Shown here: piece by piece, positions 23,568 through 31,660 of the stretch | Position numbering within the stretch: position 1 is the stretch's first letter | How the letters are laid out: each line of letters begins with the position of its first letter | Assembly: GCF_016811915.1 (NCBI RefSeq) | Contig: NZ_CP069127.1 | Span: forward strand, 4,129,001-4,193,000 | Source: Brevibacillus choshinensis | GTDB lineage: Bacteria; Bacillota; Bacilli; Brevibacillales; Brevibacillaceae | Direction of reading: 5' to 3' | Length of the DNA stretch: 64,000 bases | Made by a program: the position numbers and the translations under genes | Notes under the pieces: generated by a model | Databases searched by the model: none | What the model saw: the letters and a program-made list of their open reading frames with translations, nothing else | What the model was told of the DNA's origin: nothing

Positions 23568-24272
23568 GTGGCTCTTGAGGAAATCATCTTGGACAGCCGG
23601 CACCTGGGAACGCCGGAGAAGCTGATCGTCTACACCCCGGAGCGCTATTCTCCGCTCTATTCCTATCCCGTCCTCTACGTGCAGGATGGCGACGACTACC
23701 TGGCGATGGGCCGGATGGCTACACTGCTCGACCGAATGATTGGGGAAAAGGAACTGCCTGACCTGCTAGCCGTCTTTTTGCCCGTGGACAAAGAAAAGCG
23801 CCAGAACAGGTACCATCCGGATGGACGCGAGCATGTGGCCTACCGGCGCTTTCTGGCGGAAGAAGTGGTCAGTTACATGGATACGCATTACTCGACTGAG
23901 ACGCTGGGGAATGCACGGACGCTCATCGGCGAATCGCTCGGCGGCGTGGTTTCCTTGTTTACGGCCCTGGCTTATCCGCACACGTTTGGGCAAATCGCGT
24001 GCCAATCGATTGCGATGGACGCACAGCTGAATCGCCGCGTCGCCGAAATGGCATTTGAAGTTCCTTACACGATCTATCTGGAGATTGGCACATGGGAGAC
24101 TGCTGTTTCCTCCGCTCGCGGACCGCTTGATCTGGTCGCGGCGAATGAGGAGCTGCGTGACATCCTGAAAACGAAAATGGCCACCCTGGTCTATGAGACC
24201 TTTGAGGGTGACCATACGTGGGGCTACTGGCAAGCAAACCTACCGCGTATGCTGCGCGCGCTGTTTGGGTAA
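23568..24272 (+). CDS. yjcH: putative esterase, YjcH-like
   Basis: 234 residues from GTG 23568 (AAGGGGG upstream). Alpha/beta-hydrolase of the Esterase D/Fes type: YPVLYVQDGDDYLAMGRMAT, a YHPDGREHVAYRRFL segment, nucleophile elbow GESLGG with serine, and a histidine in EGDHTWGYW near the C-terminus. The order matches B. subtilis YjcH, which sits beside YjcG and YjcF, as here. The natural substrate is unknown. No signal peptide, so cytoplasmic. Confidence 0.8.
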   Translation: MALEEIILDSRHLGTPEKLIVYTPERYSPLYSYPVLYVQDGDDYLAMGRMATLLDRMIGEKELPDLLAVFLPVDKEKRQNRYHPDGREHVAYRRFLAEEVVSYMDTHYSTETLGNARTLIGESLGGVVSLFTALAYPHTFGQIACQSIAMDAQLNRRVAEMAFEVPYTIYLEIGTWETAVSSARGPLDLVAANEELRDILKTKMATLVYETFEGDHTWGYWQANLPRMLRALFG

Positions 24273-24274
24273 AC

Positions 24275-24433
24275 TTACCGTGGCTGTTCTTCCTGCGGAC
24301 CTTCGTCCTTCACTGGCGTGACCAGCGCCTCTTCAAACTCCACTTTGCGGATGGCTGAGAGGATGGTGAAGGTCAGCACAGACAGCAGGAGCAGGACAAG
24401 AAAAATAAATGTGATCATCATGGCCATATACAT
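24275..24433 (-). CDS. small membrane protein (52 aa)
   Basis: ATG at 24433 (minus) with AAGGAGGT at 10 nt. One membrane helix (MITFIFLVLLLLSVLTFTIL) and a charged C-terminal tail (VEFEEALVTPVKDE). It is convergent with the yjcH-like gene, ending 2 nt beyond its stop. A strong start site and clear topology support it. Function unknown. Confidence 0.65.
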   Translation of the reverse strand: MYMAMMITFIFLVLLLLSVLTFTILSAIRKVEFEEALVTPVKDEGPQEEQPR

Positions 24434-24591
24434 GCTGTACGGCACCTCCTTGCACTACACAGTCTTTCCTGCGGCAGGAGGAATATACAGGCCCACGCAT
24501 AACATTACACAAATGAAGAATTTTCTGTTAAAATAGCTAGATAACCAGAAAAATAAGATACTTGATAGATAGTGAAGGAGGAGTGGTTCTC

Positions 24592-25101
24592 ATGATGTAC
24601 AGTATCGTTGTATTCCCATCCAGCAAGGTGCAAGAGGTCGCCAACTCTTACCGCAAGCGTTATGACTCGACATATGCCCTCGTACCGCCGTACATCCGGC
24701 TGAAAGAAGGCTTTGAACTGGATGAAGCTAAATTGCCAGAGCTGGTGGGTCACCTGGAGCAGGTAGCTTCCTCTACGGAAAGCTTCACGGCTCATTTCCA
24801 CCGGGTATCGTCTTTCCACCCGACGACCAATGTCATCTATCTGGCTGTGCAAAATAAAGAGCCATTTACGGAGCTGCACCAAAAGATCGCCAACCAATGT
24901 GTGAACGAAAAGGAAACCTACGCCTATGTTCCTCACCTGACCATCGGACGCGATCTCTCGGACGATGAGCTTCGCGACGTGACAGGGCAGCTGAGCATGG
25001 CGAAGATCGATCTGACTTCCGAGATCGACCGTTTCCACCTGATCTATCAACTGGAGGACGGCATCTGGAGCGTGTACCAGACCTTCCTGCTGAAAAAGTA
25101 A
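24592..25101 (+). CDS. yjcG: 2'-5' RNA ligase superfamily protein, YjcG-like
   Basis: 169 residues from ATG 24592 (GGAGGAG at 8 nt; ATG 24595 also possible). N-terminus YSIVVFPSSKVQEVANSYRK and RYDSTYALVPPYIRLKEGFE follow YjcG. The second catalytic histidine motif is PHLTIG; the first is changed to YIRLKE, lacking the usual HxT, though AHFHRV may contribute. The family makes or cleaves 2'-5' or cyclic phosphodiester bonds in RNA. YjcG relatives often retain only part of the motif pair. Confidence 0.8.
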   Translation: MMYSIVVFPSSKVQEVANSYRKRYDSTYALVPPYIRLKEGFELDEAKLPELVGHLEQVASSTESFTAHFHRVSSFHPTTNVIYLAVQNKEPFTELHQKIANQCVNEKETYAYVPHLTIGRDLSDDELRDVTGQLSMAKIDLTSEIDRFHLIYQLEDGIWSVYQTFLLKK

Positions 25102-25122
25102 ACGGATGCTGTAAATCAACGA

Positions 25123-25156
25123 CCCTCCCTGTCAGCACTCAGGGAGGGATCTTTTG
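25123..25156 (+). terminator. terminator after yjcG
   Basis: CCCTCCCTG (25123-25131) pairs with CAGGGAGGG (25140-25148), followed by ATCTTTT. Confidence 0.75.
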
Positions 25157-25186
25157 GCTTTTGCCAGTAAAAGGACGTGCCCACCC

Positions 25187-25636
25187 ATGAACAAAACGTA
25201 TCAGATCCATCCTGTCCAATCCGAGAAAGAAATGGCGGATGCCCTGTCTGTGCGCAGACTCGTGTTTATCGAGGAGCAGGAAGTGCCAGAAGATCTCGAG
25301 ATCGACGAGCACGATGAAGCGAACAGCGGAACCATTCACTTCGTCGCCTATGCCGGAGAAACTCCCGTGGGCGCCAGCCGCTTGCGCCCCTATGCGCCAG
25401 GCGTCGGCAAAGTCGAGCGTGTCGCCGTCAACAAAACCGAACGCGGAACAGGACTCGGCCGTCAAATCATGCTGGAAATGGAAGATGTCGCCCGCAAGCA
25501 AAACTTCGAGACGCTAAAGCTGAATGCTCAGACGCACGCTCGGCGCTTTTATGAAAAGCTCGGCTACGAGCCTCACGGGGATGTCTTCGACGAAGCGGGA
25601 ATTGAACATATCGCGATGGTAAAATCTCTGCGTTAA
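25187..25636 (+). CDS. yjcF: GNAT-family N-acetyltransferase, YjcF-like
   Basis: 149 residues from ATG 25187 (AAAGGACG upstream). Starts with VRRLVFIEEQEVPEDLEIDE, typical of YjcF/ElaA-like GNATs, then GASRLRPY, the acetyl-CoA loop VERVAVNKTERGTGLGRQI, and ARRFYEKLGYEPHGDVFDEA. The substrate is unknown; acetyl transfer from acetyl-CoA is secure. It completes the yjcH-yjcG-yjcF set but has its own terminator both sides. Confidence 0.88.
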   Translation: MNKTYQIHPVQSEKEMADALSVRRLVFIEEQEVPEDLEIDEHDEANSGTIHFVAYAGETPVGASRLRPYAPGVGKVERVAVNKTERGTGLGRQIMLEMEDVARKQNFETLKLNAQTHARRFYEKLGYEPHGDVFDEAGIEHIAMVKSLR

Positions 25637-25654
25637 TCGTGAAACCGAAAATTA

Positions 25655-25699
25655 GCCCTACCCTCCGCTTTATCAATTGGACGAGGGAAGGGCATTTTT
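25655..25699 (+). terminator. terminator after yjcF
   Basis: GCCCTACCCTC (25655-25665) pairs with GAGGGAAGGGC (25683-25693) with one mismatch, followed by ATTTTTC. Confidence 0.75.
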
Positions 25700-25702
25700 C
25701 AT

Positions 25703-25731
25703 TTGACAGGACACTCTCCCTGGAATAAGAT
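25703..25731 (+). promoter_or_regulatory. tetR promoter
   Basis: TTGACA (25703-25708), 17-nt spacer, TAAGAT (25726-25731), followed directly by the palindromic operator. Confidence 0.75.
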
Positions 25732-25743
25732 GGGAACAAAAAC

Positions 25744-25757
25744 ATACGCCACCGTAT
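25744..25757. promoter_or_regulatory. TetR operator, site 1
   Basis: ATACG-CCAC-CGTAT, embedded in AACATACGCCACCGTATCTTT. The same palindrome in the same context precedes the DUF3995 gene at 26355. It covers the likely transcription start of the tetR gene, as expected for autorepression. Confidence 0.75.
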
Positions 25758-25771
25758 CTTTGAGGTGAAGC

Positions 25772-26284
25772 ATGCAATACACACGCGAGGATTGGATCAA
25801 GGCTGGCCTCGATGCTCTGGCGGAAACAGGCGTCGATGGGGTGCGGGTAGAAGCGATTGCCCGCAGGTTGAACATCAGCAAGGGCAGCTTTTATCATCAT
25901 TTCCGGGACCGTCAGGATTTGCTGACGTCCATGATCGACTATTGGGAAGAACACGCGACAGAGCGCATCATCAGCGCCCACGGAGCAGACCGTACGCTGG
26001 AACAGCTTTTGACCTTTGTCTTTACGACCGACAAACAGAGGGAAGCCGCGATGTATGCGTGGGCTAAACAAAACGCCGCTCTCAGTCAGCGAATGGCAGT
26101 CATCGAGAAACGGCGCATTCATTACGTCACCACTCTCTACCAGAAAAAAGGGCTGCCATCAGCTGAAGCAGGCGAGCGGGCACACCTCGCCTACCTCCTG
26201 TACGTAGGCTGGCTGGTACGTTCCGAGCTGGACACCCCGTTCCCCCTTGAGGACCCGCTGGAGCTTTTATTGAGATGGGCCTGA
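25772..26284 (+). CDS. TetR/AcrR-family repressor
   Basis: 170 residues. The N-terminal HTH reads VDGVRVEAIARRLNISKGSF then YHHFRDRQDLLTSMIDYW, the TetR signature. The C-terminal ligand domain (residues 65-170) is unassigned. A shared 14-bp palindrome sits before this gene and before the DUF3995 gene, so it probably represses both. The ligand is unknown. Confidence 0.92.
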   Translation: MQYTREDWIKAGLDALAETGVDGVRVEAIARRLNISKGSFYHHFRDRQDLLTSMIDYWEEHATERIISAHGADRTLEQLLTFVFTTDKQREAAMYAWAKQNAALSQRMAVIEKRRIHYVTTLYQKKGLPSAEAGERAHLAYLLYVGWLVRSELDTPFPLEDPLELLLRWA

Positions 26285-26354
26285 CGTATCTTTTCTCGAG
26301 AAGGTCATGATGGATCTATGCGACGGGTAGACTACACCGTCGCCTGCCCAAAAC

Positions 26355-26368
26355 ATACGTCATCGTAT
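26355..26368. promoter_or_regulatory. TetR operator, site 2
   Basis: ATACG-TCAT-CGTAT inside AAACATACGTCATCGTATCTTT, 30 nt before the DUF3995 start. Nearly identical to site 1. Confidence 0.75.
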
Positions 26369-26398
26369 CTTTCGCTGTGACAAAAGGAGGTTCTACTC

Positions 26399-26824
26399 AT
26401 GAAAGCAGCTTTTATCCTCACTTCCGCAGCCTTTTTGCTTTTCATCTCTCTCCTTCACCTGTATTGGGCGGCAGGAGGCAAATGGGGGCTTGAAGTGGCA
26501 ATCCCACGTACACCAAGCGACTCCGAGCATCTCTTTCGTCCGGGAAAAGGCGCGACTGTAGCCGTTGCCATCCTCATTTTGGGGGCCGGTTACCTGCTCC
26601 TTGCAAAAAGCGGCTTCGTTCCCCCTCTCCTGCCGCAACAGTTCCTCCAATGGGGCTGCATTCTGTGCGCCGCTGTCTTTTTCATCCGGGCAGTGGGCGA
26701 CTTTCGCTATGTAGGTTTTTTCAAGCGGGTCCGTCAGACGAGATTTGCCCGAATCGATACACGGCTGTACAGTCCGTTGTGCGTGTGGCTCGGCCTCGCA
26801 TTCGTTCTTGCACTGACTGCATGA
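26399..26824 (+). CDS. DUF3995 membrane protein
   Basis: 141 residues; AAAGGAGG upstream. Four membrane helices: residues about 5-25, 50-70, 80-95 and 120-140. LHLYWAAGGKWGLEVAIP near the first helix and an FRAVGDFRYVGFFK-like stretch (FIRAVGDFRYVGFFKRVR) between helices three and four are the DUF3995 pattern. Function unknown; likely controlled by the adjacent TetR protein through the shared operator. Confidence 0.85.
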   Translation: MKAAFILTSAAFLLFISLLHLYWAAGGKWGLEVAIPRTPSDSEHLFRPGKGATVAVAILILGAGYLLLAKSGFVPPLLPQQFLQWGCILCAAVFFIRAVGDFRYVGFFKRVRQTRFARIDTRLYSPLCVWLGLAFVLALTA

Positions 26825-26914
26825 GAAATGCCACGTGATGCACACGCTTACCGTTTTGGTACTGCCTGCGTAAGTGGGAACGGCTAAGGGACGAAGCAGC
26901 CGAAAAAACCAGAA

Positions 26915-26956
26915 AACCCCCGCTCCACAAGCATTCATGCTTTGCGTACGGGGGTT
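26915..26956 (-). terminator. terminator of the PHP gene
   Basis: AACCCCCG (26915-26922) pairs with CGGGGGTT (26949-26956); on the minus strand a T-rich run follows. Confidence 0.65.
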
Positions 26957-26964
26957 GCGACCTC

Positions 26965-27816
26965 CTATTTCCCTTTCCGTTTCGCCGCCACCTCGCGCAG
27001 CTGCTCCACCGCTTCCATCGGTGCGGTATGCGTGCCCAGCATGGCGTGGAACGGCTCCTCTCCGCGCCATCCGTGGAAGTCAGAGCCGCCGGTCATGATG
27101 AGGCCGTGCTCCTGGGCCCAAGCCGTATAGCGGGCTCGCTGCTCGGCATCGTTATCCGGATGATTCACCTCGATGCCATCGAGGCCAAACGAGATCAGCT
27201 CCTGCACCAGATCATCCGCGTCGTACAGCCCCGGATGAGCCAAAACCGCCGCGCCACCTGCTTCCTTGATCAAGGTGATGGCTTCCTGCGGAGTAATTCG
27301 CGGAGGATTCACGTAAGCCGCGCCTTCCCTGCCCAAATATTTCTCGAACGCCTCATTGATCGAGCCGACCACGCCCAGCTCCATCAGTTCCTCGGCGATA
27401 TGAGGACGCCCGATGTTTTTGTCGGTGGTTCCTTGCTTTCGGCGGTATACATTCTCCAGCGTAATCGGAATCCCCAGCTCCTGCAGACGTCCGATGAGCA
27501 GCTTGTTGCGCTCATGCCGCGTCTCCCGCAGACTGACGAGCCGCTCCTGGAAGGCCGTGTCCTCGTACGGAACGAAATACCCGAGGACGTGAATATCCTG
27601 GCCGCGCCCCACCGAGCTCACTTCCACGCCAGGGATGACCTCGATGCCGAGTGACGCTGCAGCCGCCAATGCAGCCGGCACACCTGCCACCGTATCGTGG
27701 TCTGTGATCGCTACGGCAGCTAGTCCCGCTTCCTTGGCGAGGCGTACGTTTTCTGCCGGCTCGCAGGTCCCATCGGATGCTTTCGTATGGGTATGCAAAT
27801 CTGCACGCTGATTCAT
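26965..27816 (-). CDS. PHP-domain phosphoesterase
   Basis: 283 residues. Metal-binding motifs of the PHP fold in order: DLHTHTKASDG, ITDHDTVAG, GVEVSS, AHPGLY and GGSDFHGW. This is the TrpH/RNase AM-type group, which hydrolyses nucleoside 3',5'-bisphosphate or degrades short RNA 5' to 3'. The insert with GRPHIAEELMELGVV is typical. Exact substrate not provable from sequence. Alone in its transcription unit with a terminator after it. Confidence 0.88.
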   Translation of the reverse strand: MNQRADLHTHTKASDGTCEPAENVRLAKEAGLAAVAITDHDTVAGVPAALAAAASLGIEVIPGVEVSSVGRGQDIHVLGYFVPYEDTAFQERLVSLRETRHERNKLLIGRLQELGIPITLENVYRRKQGTTDKNIGRPHIAEELMELGVVGSINEAFEKYLGREGAAYVNPPRITPQEAITLIKEAGGAAVLAHPGLYDADDLVQELISFGLDGIEVNHPDNDAEQRARYTAWAQEHGLIMTGGSDFHGWRGEEPFHAMLGTHTAPMEAVEQLREVAAKRKGK

Positions 27817-27924
27817 GGCCTAACCCACTCCTTCTTTTCTTTTTCTCTACGTCTGAATTTTGAATGCCCTACATAGGATGATACCAAACCAGATTTCTCA
27901 AGGGTTGAGCCGAGGAGGATGTCC

Positions 27925-28287
27925 ATGCGGTTAAAAAACAAAACCCTGACCGGTGTCGTGCAGCCGCTCTCCTACGTAGACAAGATGCTAAGACTGCAGG
28001 GCTTTCAACGTTCAGGAGGGGATGCGACCCCCACTTATGATGTCGTCATGTATGACTCCGCAAGCAGCAGTACGTACTTTTTGCGTATCCCTACGAATTA
28101 CGCCCATTCTACCACTGGAAAAGGCGAGCTCACCGTCAAGCTGGGGCATCCCTATCTGGAAGCAAAGTTTTACATGAACACCGCTTCCGAAGAAGTCTTT
28201 TTCATTCCCAAAGCCGTCCGCGAAGCAGCCGAGCACAAGCTGGCCGAAATCGCTGACTACCTCTCTGCACCATCCGCTCCATCCTGA
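27925..28287 (+). CDS. YugN-like family protein (tentative)
   Basis: 120 residues from ATG 27925, since GAGGAGG directly abuts the ATG at 27919. Composition fits small YugN-like proteins: YVDKMLRLQGFQRSGG, TYDVVMYD, YFLRIPTNYA and a C-terminal helix. The match is weak. Its 3' end overlaps the convergent MBL gene by 31 nt. Confidence 0.5.
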   Translation: MRLKNKTLTGVVQPLSYVDKMLRLQGFQRSGGDATPTYDVVMYDSASSSTYFLRIPTNYAHSTTGKGELTVKLGHPYLEAKFYMNTASEEVFFIPKAVREAAEHKLAEIADYLSAPSAPS

Positions 28288-29198
28288 ACTGCGAATTCAC
28301 TTTTCCTCCACAGCCATCTATTCTGTTCAAATCGATAAGCGACTCTCTCCTGCTTGTGCAATCCGATGAGATAACCCATGAACGCCGTCCGAAACAGGAC
28401 ATAACTGGAGGCGTTCTCTATGGAAATATGCAAGCGCTCACATAGTCGAGCCAATGTTTCTTCCAAGGTACTCTCTTCCTGCAATAAGTCCTCGATCTGT
28501 TCATAAATATGCTGATGCAGATCGATGTTCTTATTCATTGCTCCTTGAGGGGAGGTGGTGTAAGGTCCGTGTCCAGGGATGTAGCCTTTGTAGCTGGACG
28601 CCAGTAGTTTCGACAGGCTGTTGATGGTTTCATGAGCATCTACGAGAAACGGTAATTTGTGCTTATCCAATATGTCTTCGCCCAAATAGCTGTCGGCGGC
28701 AAAGCAGATGTCGTCACATACGACGCCCACCTGCTGCCAGCTGTGTCCCGGCAGAGAAAGGATGGAAAACGGCACGCCATCAATCTCGATATCATCCTCC
28801 AGCGGAAGGAGATGGTCGACCCGAGAAGCATTGGCAAGCAAAAACTTGTTTCGTAAATCTGAAGGAGGCTCAGCACCCATATTGAGGTAGATTGGCTCTA
28901 GGATCGGATTACGGATAATCGCTTCTTCCAAAGGTGGCGCGTACACCATTGCCTGCGGCCAACATCCGAGCAGGTAAGCATTGCCACCAAAGTGGTCGGC
29001 ATGAGCGTGTGTTTGAATAATGGCACACAAGGGCTGGGCGATGGCGTCCAGCCCTTTTTTCAACTTCTTCGCTGTTTGCGTATCGAGGCCGGAATCGATC
29101 AAAATGGCTCCCGTGCTCCCGATCACCAGCCCCACATTCACGTGACCGGGAAAATATCCGACCCGCTCCGTAATCATTTGAAATGCATTGGCAGACAA
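28257..29198 (-). CDS. MBL-fold metallohydrolase
   Basis: 313 residues. The metallo-beta-lactamase motif THAHADHFGG is present near residue 63, followed by LPGHSWQQVGVV, AADSYLG and PGHGPY, giving the full set of metal ligands. A C-terminal helical domain follows, as in glyoxalase II-like and RNase-like hydrolases. Substrate unknown. Convergent overlap with the 27925 gene; the YitT gene lies 10 nt upstream on the same strand, so they are one operon. Confidence 0.88.
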   Translation of the reverse strand: MSANAFQMITERVGYFPGHVNVGLVIGSTGAILIDSGLDTQTAKKLKKGLDAIAQPLCAIIQTHAHADHFGGNAYLLGCWPQAMVYAPPLEEAIIRNPILEPIYLNMGAEPPSDLRNKFLLANASRVDHLLPLEDDIEIDGVPFSILSLPGHSWQQVGVVCDDICFAADSYLGEDILDKHKLPFLVDAHETINSLSKLLASSYKGYIPGHGPYTTSPQGAMNKNIDLHQHIYEQIEDLLQEESTLEETLARLCERLHISIENASSYVLFRTAFMGYLIGLHKQERVAYRFEQNRWLWRKSEFAVQDGADGAER

Positions 29199-29208
29199 GA
29201 CAGGTCCC

Positions 29209-29961
29209 TCATTTCATTCTTTTCCTATTTATTTTCTCCATAAATTCCCGCTTCCCTTCCCCCTCTCTTGCTCCGTCAAGCGAAACTGCTTTTTGGACAT
29301 GACGATTCGTCGCGTAAACTGGACTGAACGCGACGCGCTCGATGGCGTGGGGTGTGCTTATTTTCCCCAAGATGGTATAGGGCGGCTTTGGACGTCCGAG
29401 GCCGCTAAACATATGCGTGGTTGCCGCGACCGCAATAATGGTGAGCAGCGAGAAGACCGTCCGCTCTCCCCCGATTGCTTGGAGCGAACAGGCGACGATC
29501 AAGCCGTCAATCAATAGAATCAGCAAAGCGACTCGCAGGTTGAATCGGCGAGCAAGGAATTGGGCCAAGAGATCTGTCCCTCCCGTATTCGTCTCGTAGG
29601 CGAGCATGAGCCCGATGCCCATCCCGATCAAAACACCGCCGGTAATGGAGGATGTGGCAGTCGACCAGTGGTTCCAGTCCCGCATCAGCGAAAAGACATC
29701 TATAAAAAAGGAAGAGATGAGCATCCCGTGAAAGCTGTGAAAAAATAGCCTCCGATCGAGAAAAAACACCACGATGTAGACGGGAATGCTGACGAGCATC
29801 ATCACGAGCCCCGGAGGCCATTTCATGTAATAGGTGGCGAGGAGACCGATTCCGATCATACCTCCATCCATCAGCTGATGAGGGACCAGGAATAGATTGA
29901 CCCCTACTGCCACCAGCATGCTGCCAATCAGTAAGGCGGCTAGTTTTGTCAGCCAGTACAT
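29209..29961 (-). CDS. YitT-family membrane protein
   Basis: 250 residues from ATG 29961 (GGAGGGG at 6 nt). Five or six membrane helices, with GVNLFLVPHQLMDGGMIGIG, GMLISSFFIDV and YETNTGGTDLLAQFLARRFN, the YitT (DUF161) core. The C-terminal DUF2179 soluble domain found in many relatives seems short or absent. Function unsettled; proposed in spore or membrane transport biology. Confidence 0.85.
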   Translation of the reverse strand: MYWLTKLAALLIGSMLVAVGVNLFLVPHQLMDGGMIGIGLLATYYMKWPPGLVMMLVSIPVYIVVFFLDRRLFFHSFHGMLISSFFIDVFSLMRDWNHWSTATSSITGGVLIGMGIGLMLAYETNTGGTDLLAQFLARRFNLRVALLILLIDGLIVACSLQAIGGERTVFSLLTIIAVAATTHMFSGLGRPKPPYTILGKISTPHAIERVAFSPVYATNRHVQKAVSLDGAREGEGKREFMEKINRKRMK

Positions 29962-30064
29962 GCCACTCCCCTCCCTTCGGACCATGCTCGTTTATGTTTA
30001 TGAATCAGATCAGACGGGTATGTCCACCCAGCTCCTCGAATGCGCTGGGCGAGGTCGGAACGTT

Positions 30065-30094
30065 TTGACTGTTCGGTTGACCTATTGGTATACT
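30065..30094 (+). promoter_or_regulatory. promoter for the CorC-like gene
   Basis: TTGACT (30065-30070), 18-nt spacer, TATACT (30089-30094). A leader of about 115 nt follows. Confidence 0.65.
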
Positions 30095-30214
30095 ATCCTG
30101 TAACAAGGAAGATACGAATGTTTGTATGGCTTTCATCGTACATTGGAAGTACCATTCTCATTCAGACGGAGGTGAATTCTCCTCCTTTCGCACAGCGGGA
30201 GGCAGGAGGTGTGC

Positions 30215-31579
30215 TTGGAGAGTCCGATAGGGGAGCTTACGCTGAATCTGCTGCTCGTGCTGTTTTTGGTCTTTTTAAACGGTTTCTTCGTCGCAGCAGA
30301 ATTCTCGTTAGTCAAAGTCCGCCAAACCCGTTTGACCCAGCTCGTCAGCGAGGGCAATCTGAAAAGCGCCCGCTACGCGCAAAAGGTCACCCAGCAGCTG
30401 GACGCCTATCTGTCCGCCTGCCAGCTTGGAATTACGCTGGCATCGCTCGGACTAGGCTGGGTTGGCGAGCCTGCAATCGCCCATTATGTCGAACCCATGA
30501 TGGCATTTTTCCATTTACCTCACTATTTGGAGGGCCCGATCTCTCTGGCCATCGCCTTTGCGATCATCACGTTCCTCCACATTGTCTTGGGAGAGCTGGC
30601 ACCCAAGTCGCTGGCCATTCAAAAAGCGGAAGCAACCTCACTATGGACTGCTGGTCCGCTGATGTTTTTTTACAAACTCAGCTACCCGCTCATCTGGCTG
30701 CTCAATGGCGCTGCCAATCTCTTCATTCGACGCCTCGGCATCGAGCCCGCCTCGGAAAACGAGTCTGCTCACACGGAAGAAGAGATTCGCCTGCTCGTCA
30801 CGCAGAGCCACAAGAGCGGCCACATTGATCAGACAGAGCTCGCTCTGGTCGACAACGTATTCGAGTTTTCAGAACGACTTGCCCGTGAAATCATGATTCC
30901 ACGTATCGATATGATTTGTCTGTACGACGACAACACCTTTGAGGAAAATTTGGTAATCATGAGAGATTCTCGCCATTCCCGCTTTCCAGTCGCGCACGAG
31001 GATAAAGACCGGTTGATCGGATTTGTCCATACCACAGACTTTTACCTCTCCGCACTGACTACTGGCAGAGCAGAACTGAAAGACTTTTTGCGCCCGCTGC
31101 TGACTGTGCCGGAGTCCATGGAAATCAGCCATGTACTGCGGCTGATGCAGAAGCGGCGTTCCCAACTGGCCATCGTGATCGATGAATACGGGGGAACGGC
31201 TGGCATACTGACGATGGAAGACATCCTCGAAGAAATCGTGGGAGACATCAAAGACGAATTTGATGAAAACGAACGACCTGAGATCGAGGAAAGTGCGGGC
31301 AACGCGCTCTCTGTTTCCGGAAAAACGCTTTTGACAGAGCTGAACGACTACATTACGATTGAAGTGGTGTCGGATGAAGTCGACACCATCGCTGGCTGGC
31401 TCTACAGCCAATTAAACGAGGAAGTCGGGAATGGAAAAGCCGTCATGTATCAGGGCTATCTGTTCACCATCAGCGAGCTGGAGAATCACCGCATCACCCG
31501 GGTAGGAATCTCCTACGTGGGCGAAGAGGATCCTGCCTCCCTACCCGAAGATACCGTGCTCTTGCACGCCCAATCCTAA
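30215..31579 (+). CDS. HlyC/CorC (CNNM) family transporter
   Basis: 454 residues from TTG 30215 (AGGAGG 5 nt upstream); the GTG at 30209 is inside the site. Domains: CNNM transmembrane domain (about 1-190; NGFFVAAEFSLVKVRQTRL, LSACQLGITLASLGLGWVGE, TFLHIVLGELAPKSLAIQKA), two CBS repeats (about 205-330; IMIPRIDMICL, DEYGGTAGILTMEDILEEIV) and a C-terminal CorC_HlyC domain (DEVDTIAGWLYSQLN). Likely magnesium or cobalt efflux or sensing. A close paralogue lies at 54308-55618. Confidence 0.93.
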   Translation: MESPIGELTLNLLLVLFLVFLNGFFVAAEFSLVKVRQTRLTQLVSEGNLKSARYAQKVTQQLDAYLSACQLGITLASLGLGWVGEPAIAHYVEPMMAFFHLPHYLEGPISLAIAFAIITFLHIVLGELAPKSLAIQKAEATSLWTAGPLMFFYKLSYPLIWLLNGAANLFIRRLGIEPASENESAHTEEEIRLLVTQSHKSGHIDQTELALVDNVFEFSERLAREIMIPRIDMICLYDDNTFEENLVIMRDSRHSRFPVAHEDKDRLIGFVHTTDFYLSALTTGRAELKDFLRPLLTVPESMEISHVLRLMQKRRSQLAIVIDEYGGTAGILTMEDILEEIVGDIKDEFDENERPEIEESAGNALSVSGKTLLTELNDYITIEVVSDEVDTIAGWLYSQLNEEVGNGKAVMYQGYLFTISELENHRITRVGISYVGEEDPASLPEDTVLLHAQS

Positions 31580-31596
31580 CGACACAACAAGTTGGC

Positions 31597-31632
31597 AAGT
31601 GTCCCCTGCGGCCAGGGGGCACTTCTTCTTTC
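31597..31632 (+). terminator. terminator after the CorC-like gene
   Basis: AAGTGTCCCCT (31597-31607) pairs with AGGGGGCACTT (31614-31624), followed by CTTCTTTC. Confidence 0.75.
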
Positions 31633-31660
31633 ATTCTTACTATCAACCTGAGGTGTCCTG

